Shown here: one piece after another, positions 12,107 to 23,869 of the stretch
Numbering within the stretch: position 1 is the stretch's first letter
How the letters are laid out: each line of letters begins with the position of its first letter
From: Linanthus parryae
Taxonomy: Eukaryota; Streptophyta; Magnoliopsida; Ericales; Polemoniaceae
Assembly: GCA_023055425.1 (NCBI GenBank)
Contig: JALGPY010000006.1
Location: 88,509,935-88,573,934, forward strand
Reading direction: 5' to 3'
DNA length: 64,000 nt
Notes under the pieces: generated by a model
What the model saw: only the letters and a program-made list of their open reading frames with translations
The model's database searches: none
What the model was told of the DNA's origin: nothing
Made by a program: the position numbers and the translations under genes

Positions 12107-14897
12107 TGTAACACCCCCTGATTACCGGCTCGGGAGAGACCGGGAGGGTGCTACTTGAATAGCAGAAATCGAGAAAAAAACATTCCATTTAAAATCAAAT
12201 AATACAACTTATTACATGATCGACTTTAGACTACAAACAAAATTTTACGGTAATGATTCTATCAAGCTATTGTTCTCATCATAAATTGACGATGTGTGAT
12301 AATCTACGTGAGTCCCGAATCCCGCTACTCCATAATCCCAGCTCCTAGACCTGTGGGGGAATGAAAACAAAGGTCGCAGTTTTTTCGAAAGTCAGCATGA
12401 AATAATGAGTGAGATACACCTTAGTATGTAAAGCAGGAAGATGAGAAACATCACAGTGTTACGCGTTTAATAGAAATGAGGAATAACATACTATGAGTAA
12501 AAGTGACCCAAAATCAGAGTTTGTAGCGTCATAAACAACAGTATTAGCCAAATTACGATTGGCAATATCCAGCTTCAAACATTTCCAATTAAATCCTTCA
12601 CAAGTGCCAATTTCCAAATATTATATGAATCCAACCATCAGTTTCCAAATATAGAATCAAATGAGTCAATTATTATGCACAGTATCGGAAACAGTAATGG
12701 TCAACAAATGACCTCCTTAATGGTCAACAAAGGACCTCCCAAATAGTAATGGTCAACAAAAGACCTCCTCAATGGTCAAGAAAGGACCTCCCAACTGCCA
12801 GACTAGACCTTAAGTGTTGCAACACCCCCTTAAGAAGCAAAAGGCCAGAAGGGTGAGTACTAGCTGGGACTCTAGCCAACAAGGCGAAGAGCCATGGCCA
12901 AGAAAGGGCCTCCCAAATAATAATGGTCAACAAAGGACCTCCCAAATAGTAGCAGAGTCCAGTACGTGCGATTCCACTTTACGTTATTAGCATGTTATTA
13001 TTTTCGTGTGACAGTTCCAAAGCAATCATTTCGAAACGTAACCAATAACAAGTAAAACATGCGTATCACAAAATACATTTTGAGACGTATAATAAAATTA
13101 TTTTATGACACGAAGGAAGCTAGGCTAGCTAGGCTAAGCATATAAATCACCTGATGTTGACTCAGTAGTTAATACGTAGGATGGTCGACAAAGCCTATGT
13201 CCACAAATCCGTCGCCTACAATTTATCAATCATCTAGTCACAATGGTAGTACGTCTAAATAAATAATGCACTAATTCTATGAGTTATCGGCTAGGATGAA
13301 GTGCTAAACTCGATCCTCACAATCTCTTGAAATAATAAATTTAATAAGGCATATTATTTAATTAGACTTGGCTTTATCTCAATAGAATAAGACATTAGCT
13401 TTTCATTTATATGAATATGATTATTTAGGAAAATAAGGAGGCTACTAATTAATACTTCAAATTATTGTTAAAGTGAACAAGTATTATTTGGCAACTAATT
13501 ATTATTTTAATAAAGAATACTACTAAGTATCAAACGCACAGAAATTATATAACTGTAAAAGCAGTAATTTTGGCTAAATAAATCATTTTTTAATATTTTC
13601 CAATTTACAACTAATTCATTCTATTTCAAGTAAATAATATTTTACAATTTCACTTCTGGTAAGGAGATTATTAAATTCTCATAATTATTTGTAAACTTAC
13701 TATTTGTTAAAATAAAAGTGATATTTAGTTAATAATGAAGATTATTATTTATCGATTACATAAAAATGGAATTCTTATTTATTTTCGAGAAATCGATTGC
13801 AATATTTATAATAACAAATTTACATTTACCTTTTTATTTTTATTACAAACATATATATATTGCTTATTTACTTAAAATAGCTAAATAGTTAATATTAGAT
13901 GATATAAACAACATAACTAAAATTATATCATATATATAGAAAATGCAGTTAAGTAAAAGACAAGAGGCTCCCCTTAGTTTAATAGAAACTACAACTACTT
14001 CAAATAATAAGTTTCAGATTCAACACTTCACACCTTCAAAGTTTCTGAATATGACAAAAAGTACCCTCCTTCATCCCCAATACGCATCTTCTTCAACCCA
14101 CCAAAATTGATTCATGAAAAATCGAATACAACGGTACCCATGCTTTCTTATTGATCTATAACTCTAAAACCAGTCGAAACATGCTGATTCAAGCCAAGAA
14201 TTGATAAAAATGGTTACCGAAAGAGGGAGAAATCGCTCGCCGAAGTTGGGTCGAAAACTCGCCGGAAATTATGGTGCTCCGGCGATTCTTGGCTGCGTTT
14301 GAGGTCTCATGGAGTTTGGTCGGACCCTAGGGAGTGGATTGGGGGTAGTTTTGAGGGGTGGGTTACCTTGATGAAGCTCCGGCGGATTTAATGGAGGTCG
14401 GTGGCGGCGATGGCGGTCTCGTCTGCTACCGCCGCTTCCAGCCGCTGTTTCGGCTCCTTCGGGGGTCGACAGAGAGGGGAGAGAGAGGAGAGGTTGAACG
14501 AGAGAGATGGAGGGAGATACGGTGGTTGGTGTCGGGGAGTGAGGAGGAAGGTGAAGTAGAAGGAGAAGATGAAGCTGATTAAAAGAAAGAAGGGGAAGAA
14601 GAAGACAAAAGTGTCTTGTTAAACGGGAAAAATAACCCATCTGCTGGTAAGTGTTGGAGAAAGTGGGAAGAACAAAATTTTATTTTATTTTTGTTTTATG
14701 TTATTTCTTTTGTTTTATTACACACAAGGTTATTAAACTTTTGCATACTACAACTTTCACCCAACTAAGCATCTAATTAACTAACTTATGCTTTTCAAAA
14801 CTACAACTACTCCCCTTTTTGTTAATTAACTACGGATATTATCTTATAAACTTTACGAAAACGTTAACAATTACCCGTATAAAAACAGGGTATTACA
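12107..14897 (-). repeat. 5' LTR of the minus-strand long-LTR element
   Basis: This 2791-bp copy borders the primer-binding site and so is the 5' LTR on the minus strand. It is highly similar to 8676-11481. The shared GC-richer block at 14260-14590 holds the LTR ORF (14269-14640, minus). The right flank AACTC matches the left flank of the element. Confidence 0.92.
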
Positions 14898-14902
14898 AAC
14901 TC

Positions 14903-15198
14903 ATTTCTATTTCCCTCCTCTACGCCGCCTTTGAGCCCCTCCAATTGCGACTGAGTTTCATTGATTAAATGGAGAACCTTGCATTAGCCGGAGAAATTAG
15001 TAAACGATGGAAGAAACATTGACCATGGGCTTTGATCTACTAAAGCTGCAAACAGTTCGTTTGATATCTGGCAGAAGCGACTTTCAAATTTAGTCATTGA
15101 CAGAAGACACATCGAACATGCCAGTTGCAGCATCAATTCTGGGTTTCTCTTTGTTCGCCGTCGTCGCCGTCAATGACTGAAAGGGATGGTGTTGCAAC
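14903..15198. other. Inner MULE interior between the two LTR elements
   Basis: About 300 bp of the original MULE interior. It is relatively GC-rich and gene-like, with short frames (CGCCGTCGTCGCCGTC near 15158), but no protein is recognisable. Confidence 0.4.
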
Positions 15199-15203
15199 GA
15201 TAA

Positions 15204-16751
15204 TGTTGGAATTGTGCCCCAGAGGCAATCTATTTCTTGTGAAAAATATGTGGATTTACGATTCATTATGTTATCGATATGGAGATATGTTAACATGAAT
15301 GAAGTCCTTAGAATATAAGTGTTATATTCTTAAATATCCCTAGTCGATTATAATGATTAATAGGACAATCATCTATAGACTAGTATGGGGTTGGATTGAT
15401 ATGGAAATATCATGATCCAACACATGGGTATGCATTATGAGTAATGGCATACTGGATTGACCCATCTCCGAGAAGGCTACATACATGTTATGTAAAGTCA
15501 CAAGCGCTTCTCGCGGTGCAACGGTGTTGTCATCCTTAGACTTGAAGTTACTAGATTGTCTAGTTGTGGATTATTGTGATCTTGGTAGCGTCAAACGCTA
15601 CACCGTAACTGGGTAGCTATAAAGGCGTGTACTGGATACAATAAGAAGCAAGCTTAGAGATTGTAGTAGACGTAGATAGAATTCGTCCCTCCCACATAAC
15701 GAGAGCAAATATCCTAGACCACTCGAGGGATAGTGCTTATAAAATGTCTGGCCAGACTCAAATAAATTAATATGGGATATTGATGTTATTTGCACGAATA
15801 AGGCTATTTGCATGATCGAGAAACTATGGATTGTATATACGAGTGTGACTTGTATGTCTCGTGTCCAATCCGGATATTGAGACAAAGGGATGAGACAATT
15901 ACTTGCACAAGGTTTGTCAAAGTGATGACTATTCCTATTAGTTGGGTGGCATGGATGCGTTTCTAGATACCTCTCCATGTTAGTAAACTGTTACTACCAA
16001 CTAAGTAGGAACCTATGGGGTCACACTCCATATGGATCAAACTAGACTTGGGAATTAATTAATATGATTAATTAATTAGAAGGATCAAACGCAACCACTT
16101 GCAAACTTAGTAGGACTAATTTGCAAGGTGGACTAATCCATGTATAGACATGATTAGGATTTGCCAAAGTGGACTTATTCATATAAAGACATGATTAGGA
16201 CTAGTATGCAAATAGAACTATTCCATGTATTGACATGATAAGGACTATTTTATAAAAGGAACTAATCCGAACTTGAGTAGGATTAGGAGAGGGCCTTTAG
16301 GTAGTTAACATGAAGTTGTTGGACTATATAAAGGATGCTCCTAGCTTCCTTCCTACAACTAATGCTCATGACATTACTTGAGTAGGAGAGAAAGTAAGTA
16401 GAGAGAGCAAGACAAACACCCAAGGCCGAAGCCCTAGGTGCTGTCCGCCCCTCACCCCGTCGGCCAAAAGAGAGGTTGTCGAAGCTCTCTTTTGGTCTCC
16501 TTTGAACGATTCTTCTTCTTCCTTCTTCCATTGGCTTCTAGCACACGACATGGAAGAATCTAGAGCTTGATCCTAGGAGTGGATCAACCGTAGAGACGTG
16601 ACAATATTCGCGTTAGAAGTCATCACAGGAGACCTCCAAGGTATGTAACATAATTCCCTTACCATCGTTATGTTTCTCTTCATGTGATATTTGGAGGGTC
16701 TTGAATGGATAATTCTTTTTTCCGCTGCGTATCCATGATCAAAACCCTACA
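15204..16751 (+). repeat. 5' LTR of the Ty1/copia element
   Basis: 1548 bp, from TGTTGGAATTGTGCCCCAGA to CAAAACCCTACA. It is nearly identical to the 3' LTR at 21971-23508 apart from substitutions and short indels. The ORFs at 15598-15978 and 16283-16531 (minus) are LTR sequence repeated in the other copy and are not genes. Confidence 0.94.
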
Positions 16752-16752
16752 G

Positions 16753-16765
16753 TGGTATCAGAGCC
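16753..16765 (+). other. Primer-binding site (initiator tRNA-Met)
   Basis: TGGTATCAGAGCC lies one base after the 5' LTR, the standard position for priming minus-strand DNA synthesis. This fixes the plus orientation of the element. Confidence 0.93.
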
Positions 16766-18617
16766 ACAGGTCGTAGAACATAGACGTGGTTTATGTGTTA
16801 CGTTTTGTAGTTTAACTTTAAATTTATTGTTTATCGCATAAAACAAGACAAATCAAGCATATGATGCAATTTTTCAATAATCAAACATAACAAGACCTAG
16901 TTTTTGCATTGGATGCATGAATTAGTGAGTTTGAGAAATTTTAGGATCTTAGATCTAGGGTCATTGGATGCATGAATTAGTGAGTTTGAGAAATTTTAGG
17001 ATCTTAGATCTAGGGTTTGGGCATCCTATTGAAAGAAGGAGTTCTTTCAAACAAGGAAAAGACCAAACTTGGGCACCAAGCAAGGGAGTTGTTTTGGAAA
17101 CAACTCCCATAGAAGGTTTGGCCCCCAAGGGGACCGCCCCTCCTTGCTTGCCGCCCAAGTAAGGAACGGCCTAGGGGCCGGGGCAGCCCTAGCCCACGGC
17201 CTAGACGTGTGGGCTAGGGGCCAGCCGGCCCAAGGCCTTGACGGTACTCTTTTGGGGTTCGGGCAATTGGATTGTTGGGCCCCATTGACCGTTTTAACCC
17301 TAGATAATTCCTAAAATCAATTAAACTTGACCAAGCGCGTTCAAATTGGATTTTAACTGTTTATGTGCAAATCGCATGGTGATTGGATATGGCCTTAGGA
17401 TGTGGTTTGGTGTGGTTGTATAATTTTTGTGGTTTGGTTTACGGCCTGCGAGCTGATCAATTTATGTAACAATTAATTAGGGTTTTATGGCATGCGTGCC
17501 ATTTTTTCTCAACTTGTGATATTTATTTTATTTAGTATAGTTGTTAGCTAGTGCTAGATAGAATAGATTGTTAGCCAAGATTGAAAAAAAGAAGCCAAAA
17601 GCCAAAGGAAGCCACAAAAGAAGGAGCATGGAGCATTCCACATGACTATGAAGGATGGACCAAAAGATGAAGACGCATGGAGACGTGTTTGCTTTTAGGG
17701 TTCATAGATAATTCCATTGGCTTGGATTTATCTTAGTCTAGAAAAGGCCATATCCACATCACGTTTTATTTATTTTGTGGTTATTTATTTTATCGTCTTA
17801 TTATTTTGTGGTTGGTGTATGGATGATGCATGCAATTAGGATAATAAGATAATTAGACAACCCGGATCTATTATTTGGAGTTGTTCCCAAACTCAAATAG
17901 ATAGATTAGTTGATATGGATAAACAAAAACAATTAAAATTGAATTTGAAAAATCCCTCAAAAATTCAAATATTGCGTTTTTTTTTCTTCTCGTTATTTAA
18001 ACACTCATCATCATCATGATTTCCCAAGATCGTGTGTGCCAAAGCATGGCGAATTGGTTAATAATGATGTGGTGCGATGGCACACTCGTGTGCAATTGTT
18101 TAAGTAAGAGGTTGGGCGCAACTAGGTGTTTAATAGGATTAAAACCTAGAGACAACCAATTGGGATTATCCATAAAGATGGATAAATAATGAGTTATTTG
18201 CCCAGTTGAACCAAGAGTTGCATTGGATGCAATTGGAATCGTTCCTACCTAAAGTAGACAAATTTTGGGTGACTTGTCAAAGCAAGGTCAAAAGGAGATG
18301 AAACATGGATCTTGGCCCACTAAAAAATATAAGGATATTTTCCGCATCAATATCTTGAGGGTTATTAATCCGTAGTAAAATAGTGGGAGCTATGTTTAAC
18401 AATTTAAATCCTTGTTAAATAAAGTCAAACGTCACAGACTTTGCATAATCCTATTATGTTGAATGCCCATGGCATTAAACAAACAAAACCGCGACTTTAT
18501 CTATTTTCTAGACTGGTATAAAAAAAATCGAGAATTGTTCTCAAATAAAAGAAAAATTGTTGTAAATTGTCGAACATAAAATTCTCTTCCCACCAACAAC
18601 CCATACACACTAAAACC
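16766..18617 (+). other. Leader region of the copia element
   Basis: Non-coding leader between primer site and gag remnant. It contains a short direct duplication (ATGCATGAATTAGTGAGTTT at about 16913 and 16969). A G+C-rich block at 17090-17280 has a counterpart in the leader of the related element near 60230-60400. Small ORFs here are chance. Confidence 0.6.
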
Positions 18618-21600
18618 TAATGGAAGGGACATCAAAGAATGGTTCTTTGGATGTGACTTGCCTCATGTTAGTTGCCACGAACTCTGAGCTTTGGAAGCAA
18701 GATGAGAACATGGAGGCGTATGATGTGATCATACAATGAAAGAAGCTCTTTCAAAGAGCGAGCTAGACAGCAAAGGTTTTAAGTGCTGCTCCACGTTGCG
18801 TTCTCTTGCTTAGCACTCGTCATGATCAAGATCAATCAAGCTCGTGCATGCCAAAGCAGGGCGACTTGATTCATAAAGATATAACGGGACAACACTAGTT
18901 AGTAGTGTGAGACTGCCAAAAAAAGCGGTAAAACACAACTAAGTTATTTCAATAAGTTTGAAAGCCTAGATTTTGGGTGTTATCTATGAGATAGATAAAG
19001 AAAAAAAGTTATTCACCCAAGTGGACCAAGAATTGCATTAAGTGCAATTATAGTTTTGTTCAAAGGAGATTGACTCAATATGATTGAAAATCACTAAACA
19101 AAACACTAGTAATGGGCATGGGCAAAGCTGTTAATGGTTAACAGCATGGGTAAGGGAAAATGGTTTGCGCCGACCACATGGGTATAAAGCAAGCTTGTTG
19201 CTAAAACCAGTTGCCTTGAAGAAGTCCCATAGGTGGTGTAGAGGAAGAGAGACTACCCAAAGTACCTGGAAGTAAGTATTAAAGGAATTATGAATTCCGA
19301 TTTGGGAGAAATCAATGTGTCACCATGAGTATATGATACTAGATGAGGATCTCACATTTATAGAAATGTGGAGGATCTCAAGAGATGAAAATAATTTGAT
19401 AAGGAAGAAATAAACCTACACGTGGGCCAATGAAGCAAGGGGTTGCAAAATTAGCCGTAGGGAATTATTTCCACCTTTATGAAATTATTTATGAACTAGA
19501 CAAAGTGATTATGTCCCTGCTATGAGTAGGAACATTATCATAGTTTCTTGTTTGGACAAGAAAGTTCCTTATCATAATAAAGGACAAATGTTGTTCCATT
19601 TATTCTGATAGGCATTGTTGTAATGCAATTTTGTCTAAGTGGATTGTATATCCTTGATCATGATGATTTCATCTATAACATTAATACCAAGAGGTTTGCA
19701 TATAATGATATTAACTTCACTTATCTTTAGCATTATCGTTTATGCCTCATAAATAAGAAATACATATCTAGAACTCCATGAGGACGGATTTCTGGAACTC
19801 ATTTGATTATTGAATCATATGAGACATGTAAGACTTATTAGACAAAGATATGATCTTTTGGGGATAATACATATTGATGTATGAAGGCCGCTAAGCACAA
19901 ATGCTAAAGATGGTTTTAGTACTTCATCATATTTACTGATAGGATCAGAGAAATATAGATTTGTGTATCTTATGAAGAAACAAATCAGAATCCTTTGAAT
20001 TGTTCAAAGAATTCAGGAATGAAGTAGAGAACCAGCTTGGTAAAAGTATTAGGGCTCTACGATTGGATCGTAGAGGAAAGTACTTGATCCAAGAGTTTGA
20101 CAAGAATCAATGGGAGTGTTGGATATGATCGAAAACTCGCTCCACCTAGCACGCCACATGGGTTTGGCGTGTCTAAGAGGAGAGTTCGGACCTTTTAGGA
20201 CACGGTTCGACCGATGATGAGTCAAACGGTACTTCCAGTTTACTTTTGAGGCCATGTTCTAGTTATAACAAATTTCGCCCTTAACCTTGTTCCATCAAAA
20301 AGGAATAATGAAAAAAACACCATATGAGATATGGAATAGGAAGTGTCCTAGTATGTCATTCATAAAGATTTAGGGTTATGATTTTTATGTAAAAAGAATT
20401 TACAGATAACTGGACATAAGCCGGATAAATATTTTGTGGAATATCCTGAAAATGATATTATTTCTACAACTCAATCGAGAACAAACCATTTGTTCCTCGA
20501 ACCACAGTGTTTCTAGGTAGAGATTGTCTCTAAAAGAACCAGTGGGAGGACAGTAGAACTTGAAGAAGTTCAAGAACCACAACAGAACATTGATCCTTTT
20601 GATGGAACATGAGCAGGATCACAAGGTGTTGTGGAGCAACCTACTCAGATAAACACAAGAACCTTATAGGTTAGGTAGGATATATCGAGGGACTAGAGAA
20701 GTAATTTCTCATAACCCGTGATATATTGCTCATAAAGATGAGCCTACAACCTATGAGATGGCCACATGTGGGCCATACTCTCAGAAATGGCTAGGAGTCA
20801 TGGGATACAAAATAGAATCCATGTATACCAACGAAGTATGGACTTTGTTGGAACCACCTGAAAGGTGCAAGTGGGTTATGAGGAAACCAACATGGATAGT
20901 AATATGATTAACTTTAAGGGAAAATTGGTTGGAAAGGGATTTCATGTGAGTTCATAGTATAGACTATGACGAAATTTCCCCCAGTTGTGATGCTTAAATC
21001 CATTCACATCTTGCTTGTAGAAATCTGTCTATAGATTGAGTCAAGCTTCTTGGAGTTGGATTCTTCAAATTGATGATGCAATCAAATGAGTTTGGTTCTA
21101 TCAAAATTAAAGATGAGGCTTGTGTTTACAAGAAGGTTAGTGGGAGCACAGTTATTTTTCTGGCTTTGTATGTGGAGACATACTAATCATTGGGAATAAT
21201 GTCCCTACTTGGCAATCTTACGTAGATTGACTAGGGAATTAATTTTCAATGATAGACTTAGGCGAAGCAACCTATGAAGATCTATGGAGATAGATCAAGA
21301 TGGTTGTGCGGCTTAATTCATAAGTACATAAATTGACAAAAATGTTGAAATGGTTCAACATGTATAGAATATGGATTCTACCTATGTCACATGGAATTGG
21401 TCTTTGGAAGACTATTTGTCTTTTCAATTAGATTGGGAAGGGACCGTATGAATAAGATTCATGAGATACGCCATGTTATGTACTAGGACAGACGTGTCAT
21501 ATAGAAAGACACATAGATACCAGTCAAATCCCGGTGAGAGTCACTGGATAATTATCAAGATTATCCTCTAGTACTTAAGAAGGACTAAGGATGAATTTTG

Positions 21601-21720
21601 ATATATTAAAGATATGAAGAGTTTACTGAAAGGAGTTACAGTGATGCGAAATTCAAATCTAACAAAGAAGATTTTAAATTATAAGTTAAGTTTTATGTTT
21701 TGCACTAGTGGGAGCGTCTG
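18618..21720 (+). pseudogene. Decayed copia gag-pol polyprotein
   Basis: Conceptual translation in shifting frames shows copia domains in order. A gag remnant (ATNSELWKQDENMEA) lies near 18660-18715, matching SSELQKQNENMAA in the relative at 61559. A protease/pre-integrase remnant lies near 19330-19570, including AMSRNII. Integrase pieces (STNAKDGF, then LVPSKRN and YEIWN) lie near 19890-20340. A reverse transcriptase start (YTNEVWTLLEPPE) lies near 20825-20870, an ACVYKKVSGST stretch and a degraded YVDD box (ALYVE then a stop) near 21115-21185, and an RNase H-linked SYRKTHRYQSNPGESHW near 21500. Frameshifts and stops are everywhere, and the gag N-terminus is missing. It cannot make protein and is a fossil. 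Confidence 0.85.
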
Positions 21721-21970
21721 TGAGCTGGAAAGGTTCCGGACAAGATTCAGTCACTGATTCTAACATAAAGCTCTGAGTAAATTACTGCATGAGATGCACT
21801 TACTCAGAATATTCAATCTCAATCAAATTGTTGATAGAGGAGATGTGAATATTTGCGAAGTACCAGCGTATGTCTCACCAACTGCGCCCCTATGCAGTGT
21901 AAGTGTGGAGGGCCGCGCTAGATCAATAGGCATATGATGCAGGAGATTGACTCTAGTGCAAGTGGGAGAC

Positions 21971-23508
21971 TGTTGGAATTGTGCCCTAGAGGCAATCTAT
22001 TTCTTGTGACAAATATGTGGATTTACGATTCATTATGTTATCGATATGGAGATATGTTAAAATGAATGAAGTCCTTAGAATATAAGTGTTATATTCTTAA
22101 ATATCCCTAGTCGATTATAATGATTAATAGGACAATCATCTATAGACTAGTATGGGTTGGATTGATATGGAAATATCATGATCCAACACATGGGTATGCA
22201 TTATGAGTAATCGCATACTGGATTGACCCATCTCCGATAAGGCTACATACATGTTATGTAAAGTCACAAGCGCTTCTCTCGGTGCAACGGTGTTGTCATC
22301 CTTAGACTTGAAGTCACTAGATTGTCTAGTTGTGGATTATTGTGATCTTGGTAGCGTCAAACGCTACACCGTAACTGGGTAGCTATAATGGTGTGTAATG
22401 GATACAATAAGAAGCTTAGAGATCGTAGTAGACGTAGATAGAATTTGTCCCTCCCACATAACGGGAGCAAATATCCTAGGCCACTCGAGGGATAGTGCTT
22501 ATAAAATGTCTGGCCAGACTCAAATAAACCAATATGGGATATTGATGTTATTTGCACGAATAAGGCTATTCCCAGGATCGAGAAACTATGGATTGGATAT
22601 ACGAGTGTGACTTGTATGTCTCGTGTCCAATCCGGATATTGAGACAAAGGGATGAGACAATTCTTTGCACAAGGTTTGTCAAAGTGATGACTATTCCTAT
22701 TAGTTGGGTGGCATGGATGCGTTTCTAGATACCGCTCCATGTTAGTAAACTGTTACTACCAACTAAGTAGGAAACTATGGGGTCACACTCCATATCGATC
22801 AAACTAGACTTGGGAATTAATTAATATGATTATTTAATTAGAAGGATCAAAACGCAACCACTTGCAAACTTAGTAGGACTAATTTGCAAGGTGGACTAAT
22901 CCATGTATGTACATGATTAGGATTTGCCAAAGTGGACTAATCCATGTAGAGACATGATTAGCACTAGTATGCAAATAGAATAATCCATGTATTGACATGA
23001 TAAGGACTGTTTTGCAAAAGGGACTAATCCTAACTTGAGTAGGATTAGGAAAGGGTCTTTAGGTAGTTAAGAAAGAGTTGTTGGACTGTATAAATGATGC
23101 TCCTAACTTCCTTCCTAAAACTAATGCTCATGACATTACTTGAGTAGGAGAGAAAGCAAGGAGAGAGAGCAAGACAAACACCCAAGGCCGAAGCCCTAGG
23201 TGCCGTCCGCCCCTCACCCCGTCGGCCAAAAGAGAGGTGGCCGAAGCTCTCTTTTGGTATCCTTTGAATGATTCTTCTTCTTCCTTCTTCCATTGGTTGC
23301 TAGCACACGACGTGGAAGAATCTAGAGCTTGATCCTAGGAGTGGATCAACCGTAGAGACGTGACAATATTTAGAATTCATCACAGGAGACCTCCAAGGTA
23401 TGTAACATAATTCCCTTACTATCGTTATGATTTTCTTCTTGTGATCCTTGGAGGGTCTTGAATGGATAATTCTTTCTTCCGCTGCGTATCCATGATCAAA
23501 ACCATACA
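21971..23508 (+). repeat. 3' LTR of the Ty1/copia element
   Basis: 1538 bp, begins TGTTGGAATTGTGCCCTAGA and ends CAAAACCATACA, followed by the target duplication GATAA. It is preceded directly by the polypurine tract AAGTGGGAGAC. ORFs at 22357-22740 and 23045-23293 (minus) mirror those of the 5' LTR and are not genes. Confidence 0.94.
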
Positions 23509-23513
23509 GATAA

Positions 23514-23868
23514 GGCAGGAGAGCAAGAGAGAGAGAGAGGAAGAGAGATCTGGAACGACCGAGCGAGAAAATTAGTACCGAAACCCCTATATCAGAAGCA
23601 AGCGCCCATATCAAAACACCCAAATTGACGAATCATATATCGATGGGAGAAATTACACGCATATTCACTTCAAGAAATTTGATTCGGATCGGGACTTTGA
23701 GCGAGTTATGAACCAATTCGAAGAAGAAGTGACAGCGGTGGTGGTAGTGATGGCCTGGTTGCTCGAGTTGGATCTAAGCTTCTGTTGGAGTGGATTGAAT
23801 CAACTAAGCAGAGGGAGAAGAAGTGTCTGCACAAAGTCAAAGAGATGATACTGTTGAGGGGATGCATC
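23514..23868. other. Inner MULE interior, gene-like, right of the copia element
   Basis: GA-rich at the start (a GAGAGAGAGAGAGG run near 23530), then mixed sequence with a GAAGAAGAAGTG / GTGGTGGTAGTG tract. The sequence is reminiscent of a captured 5' gene region, but no reading frame is recognised. Confidence 0.4.
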
Positions 23869-23869
23869 T

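Larger units (their letters stand above)
8676..14897 (-). mobile_element. Non-coding LTR retrotransposon with 2.8-kb LTRs and a 625-bp interior
   Basis: Two direct repeats (8676-11481 and 12107-14897) start TGTAACACCCCCTGATTACC and end GGTATTACA. They are flanked by the 5-bp duplication AACTC (8671-8675 and 14898-14902). Next to the right LTR the interior ends GCTCTGATACCA, the complement of the tRNA-Met-i primer site TGGTATCAGAGC, so the element runs on the minus strand. A purine tract (complement of CCCTTCCCCCCTT) abuts the left LTR. The 625-bp interior cannot encode gag or pol. Very long LTRs and the TGTAATACCC start recall Tekay/del-type Ty3/gypsy elements, but with no coding region the clade is only a guess. 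It depends on a partner element and is LARD-like in spirit, with LTR and interior sizes reversed. Confidence 0.93.
15204..23508 (+). mobile_element. Ty1/copia LTR retrotransposon, complete but decayed
   Basis: LTRs at 15204-16751 and 21971-23508 start TGTTGGAATTGTGCCC and end in TACA. A GATAA duplication flanks both sides (15199-15203 and 23509-23513). The primer site TGGTATCAGAGCC (16753-16765) matches initiator tRNA-Met. AAGTGGGAGAC just before the 3' LTR is the polypurine tract. The 5.2-kb interior keeps traces of gag, protease, integrase, reverse transcriptase and RNase H in copia order but no long frame. A relative sits at 58489, and its better-preserved gag helps to read this one. Confidence 0.95.

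Noticed and set aside
15598..15978. 126-codon ORF conserved at 22357-22740
   Set aside because: Conservation is explained by the two LTRs of one copia element; no ATG-linked protein family.
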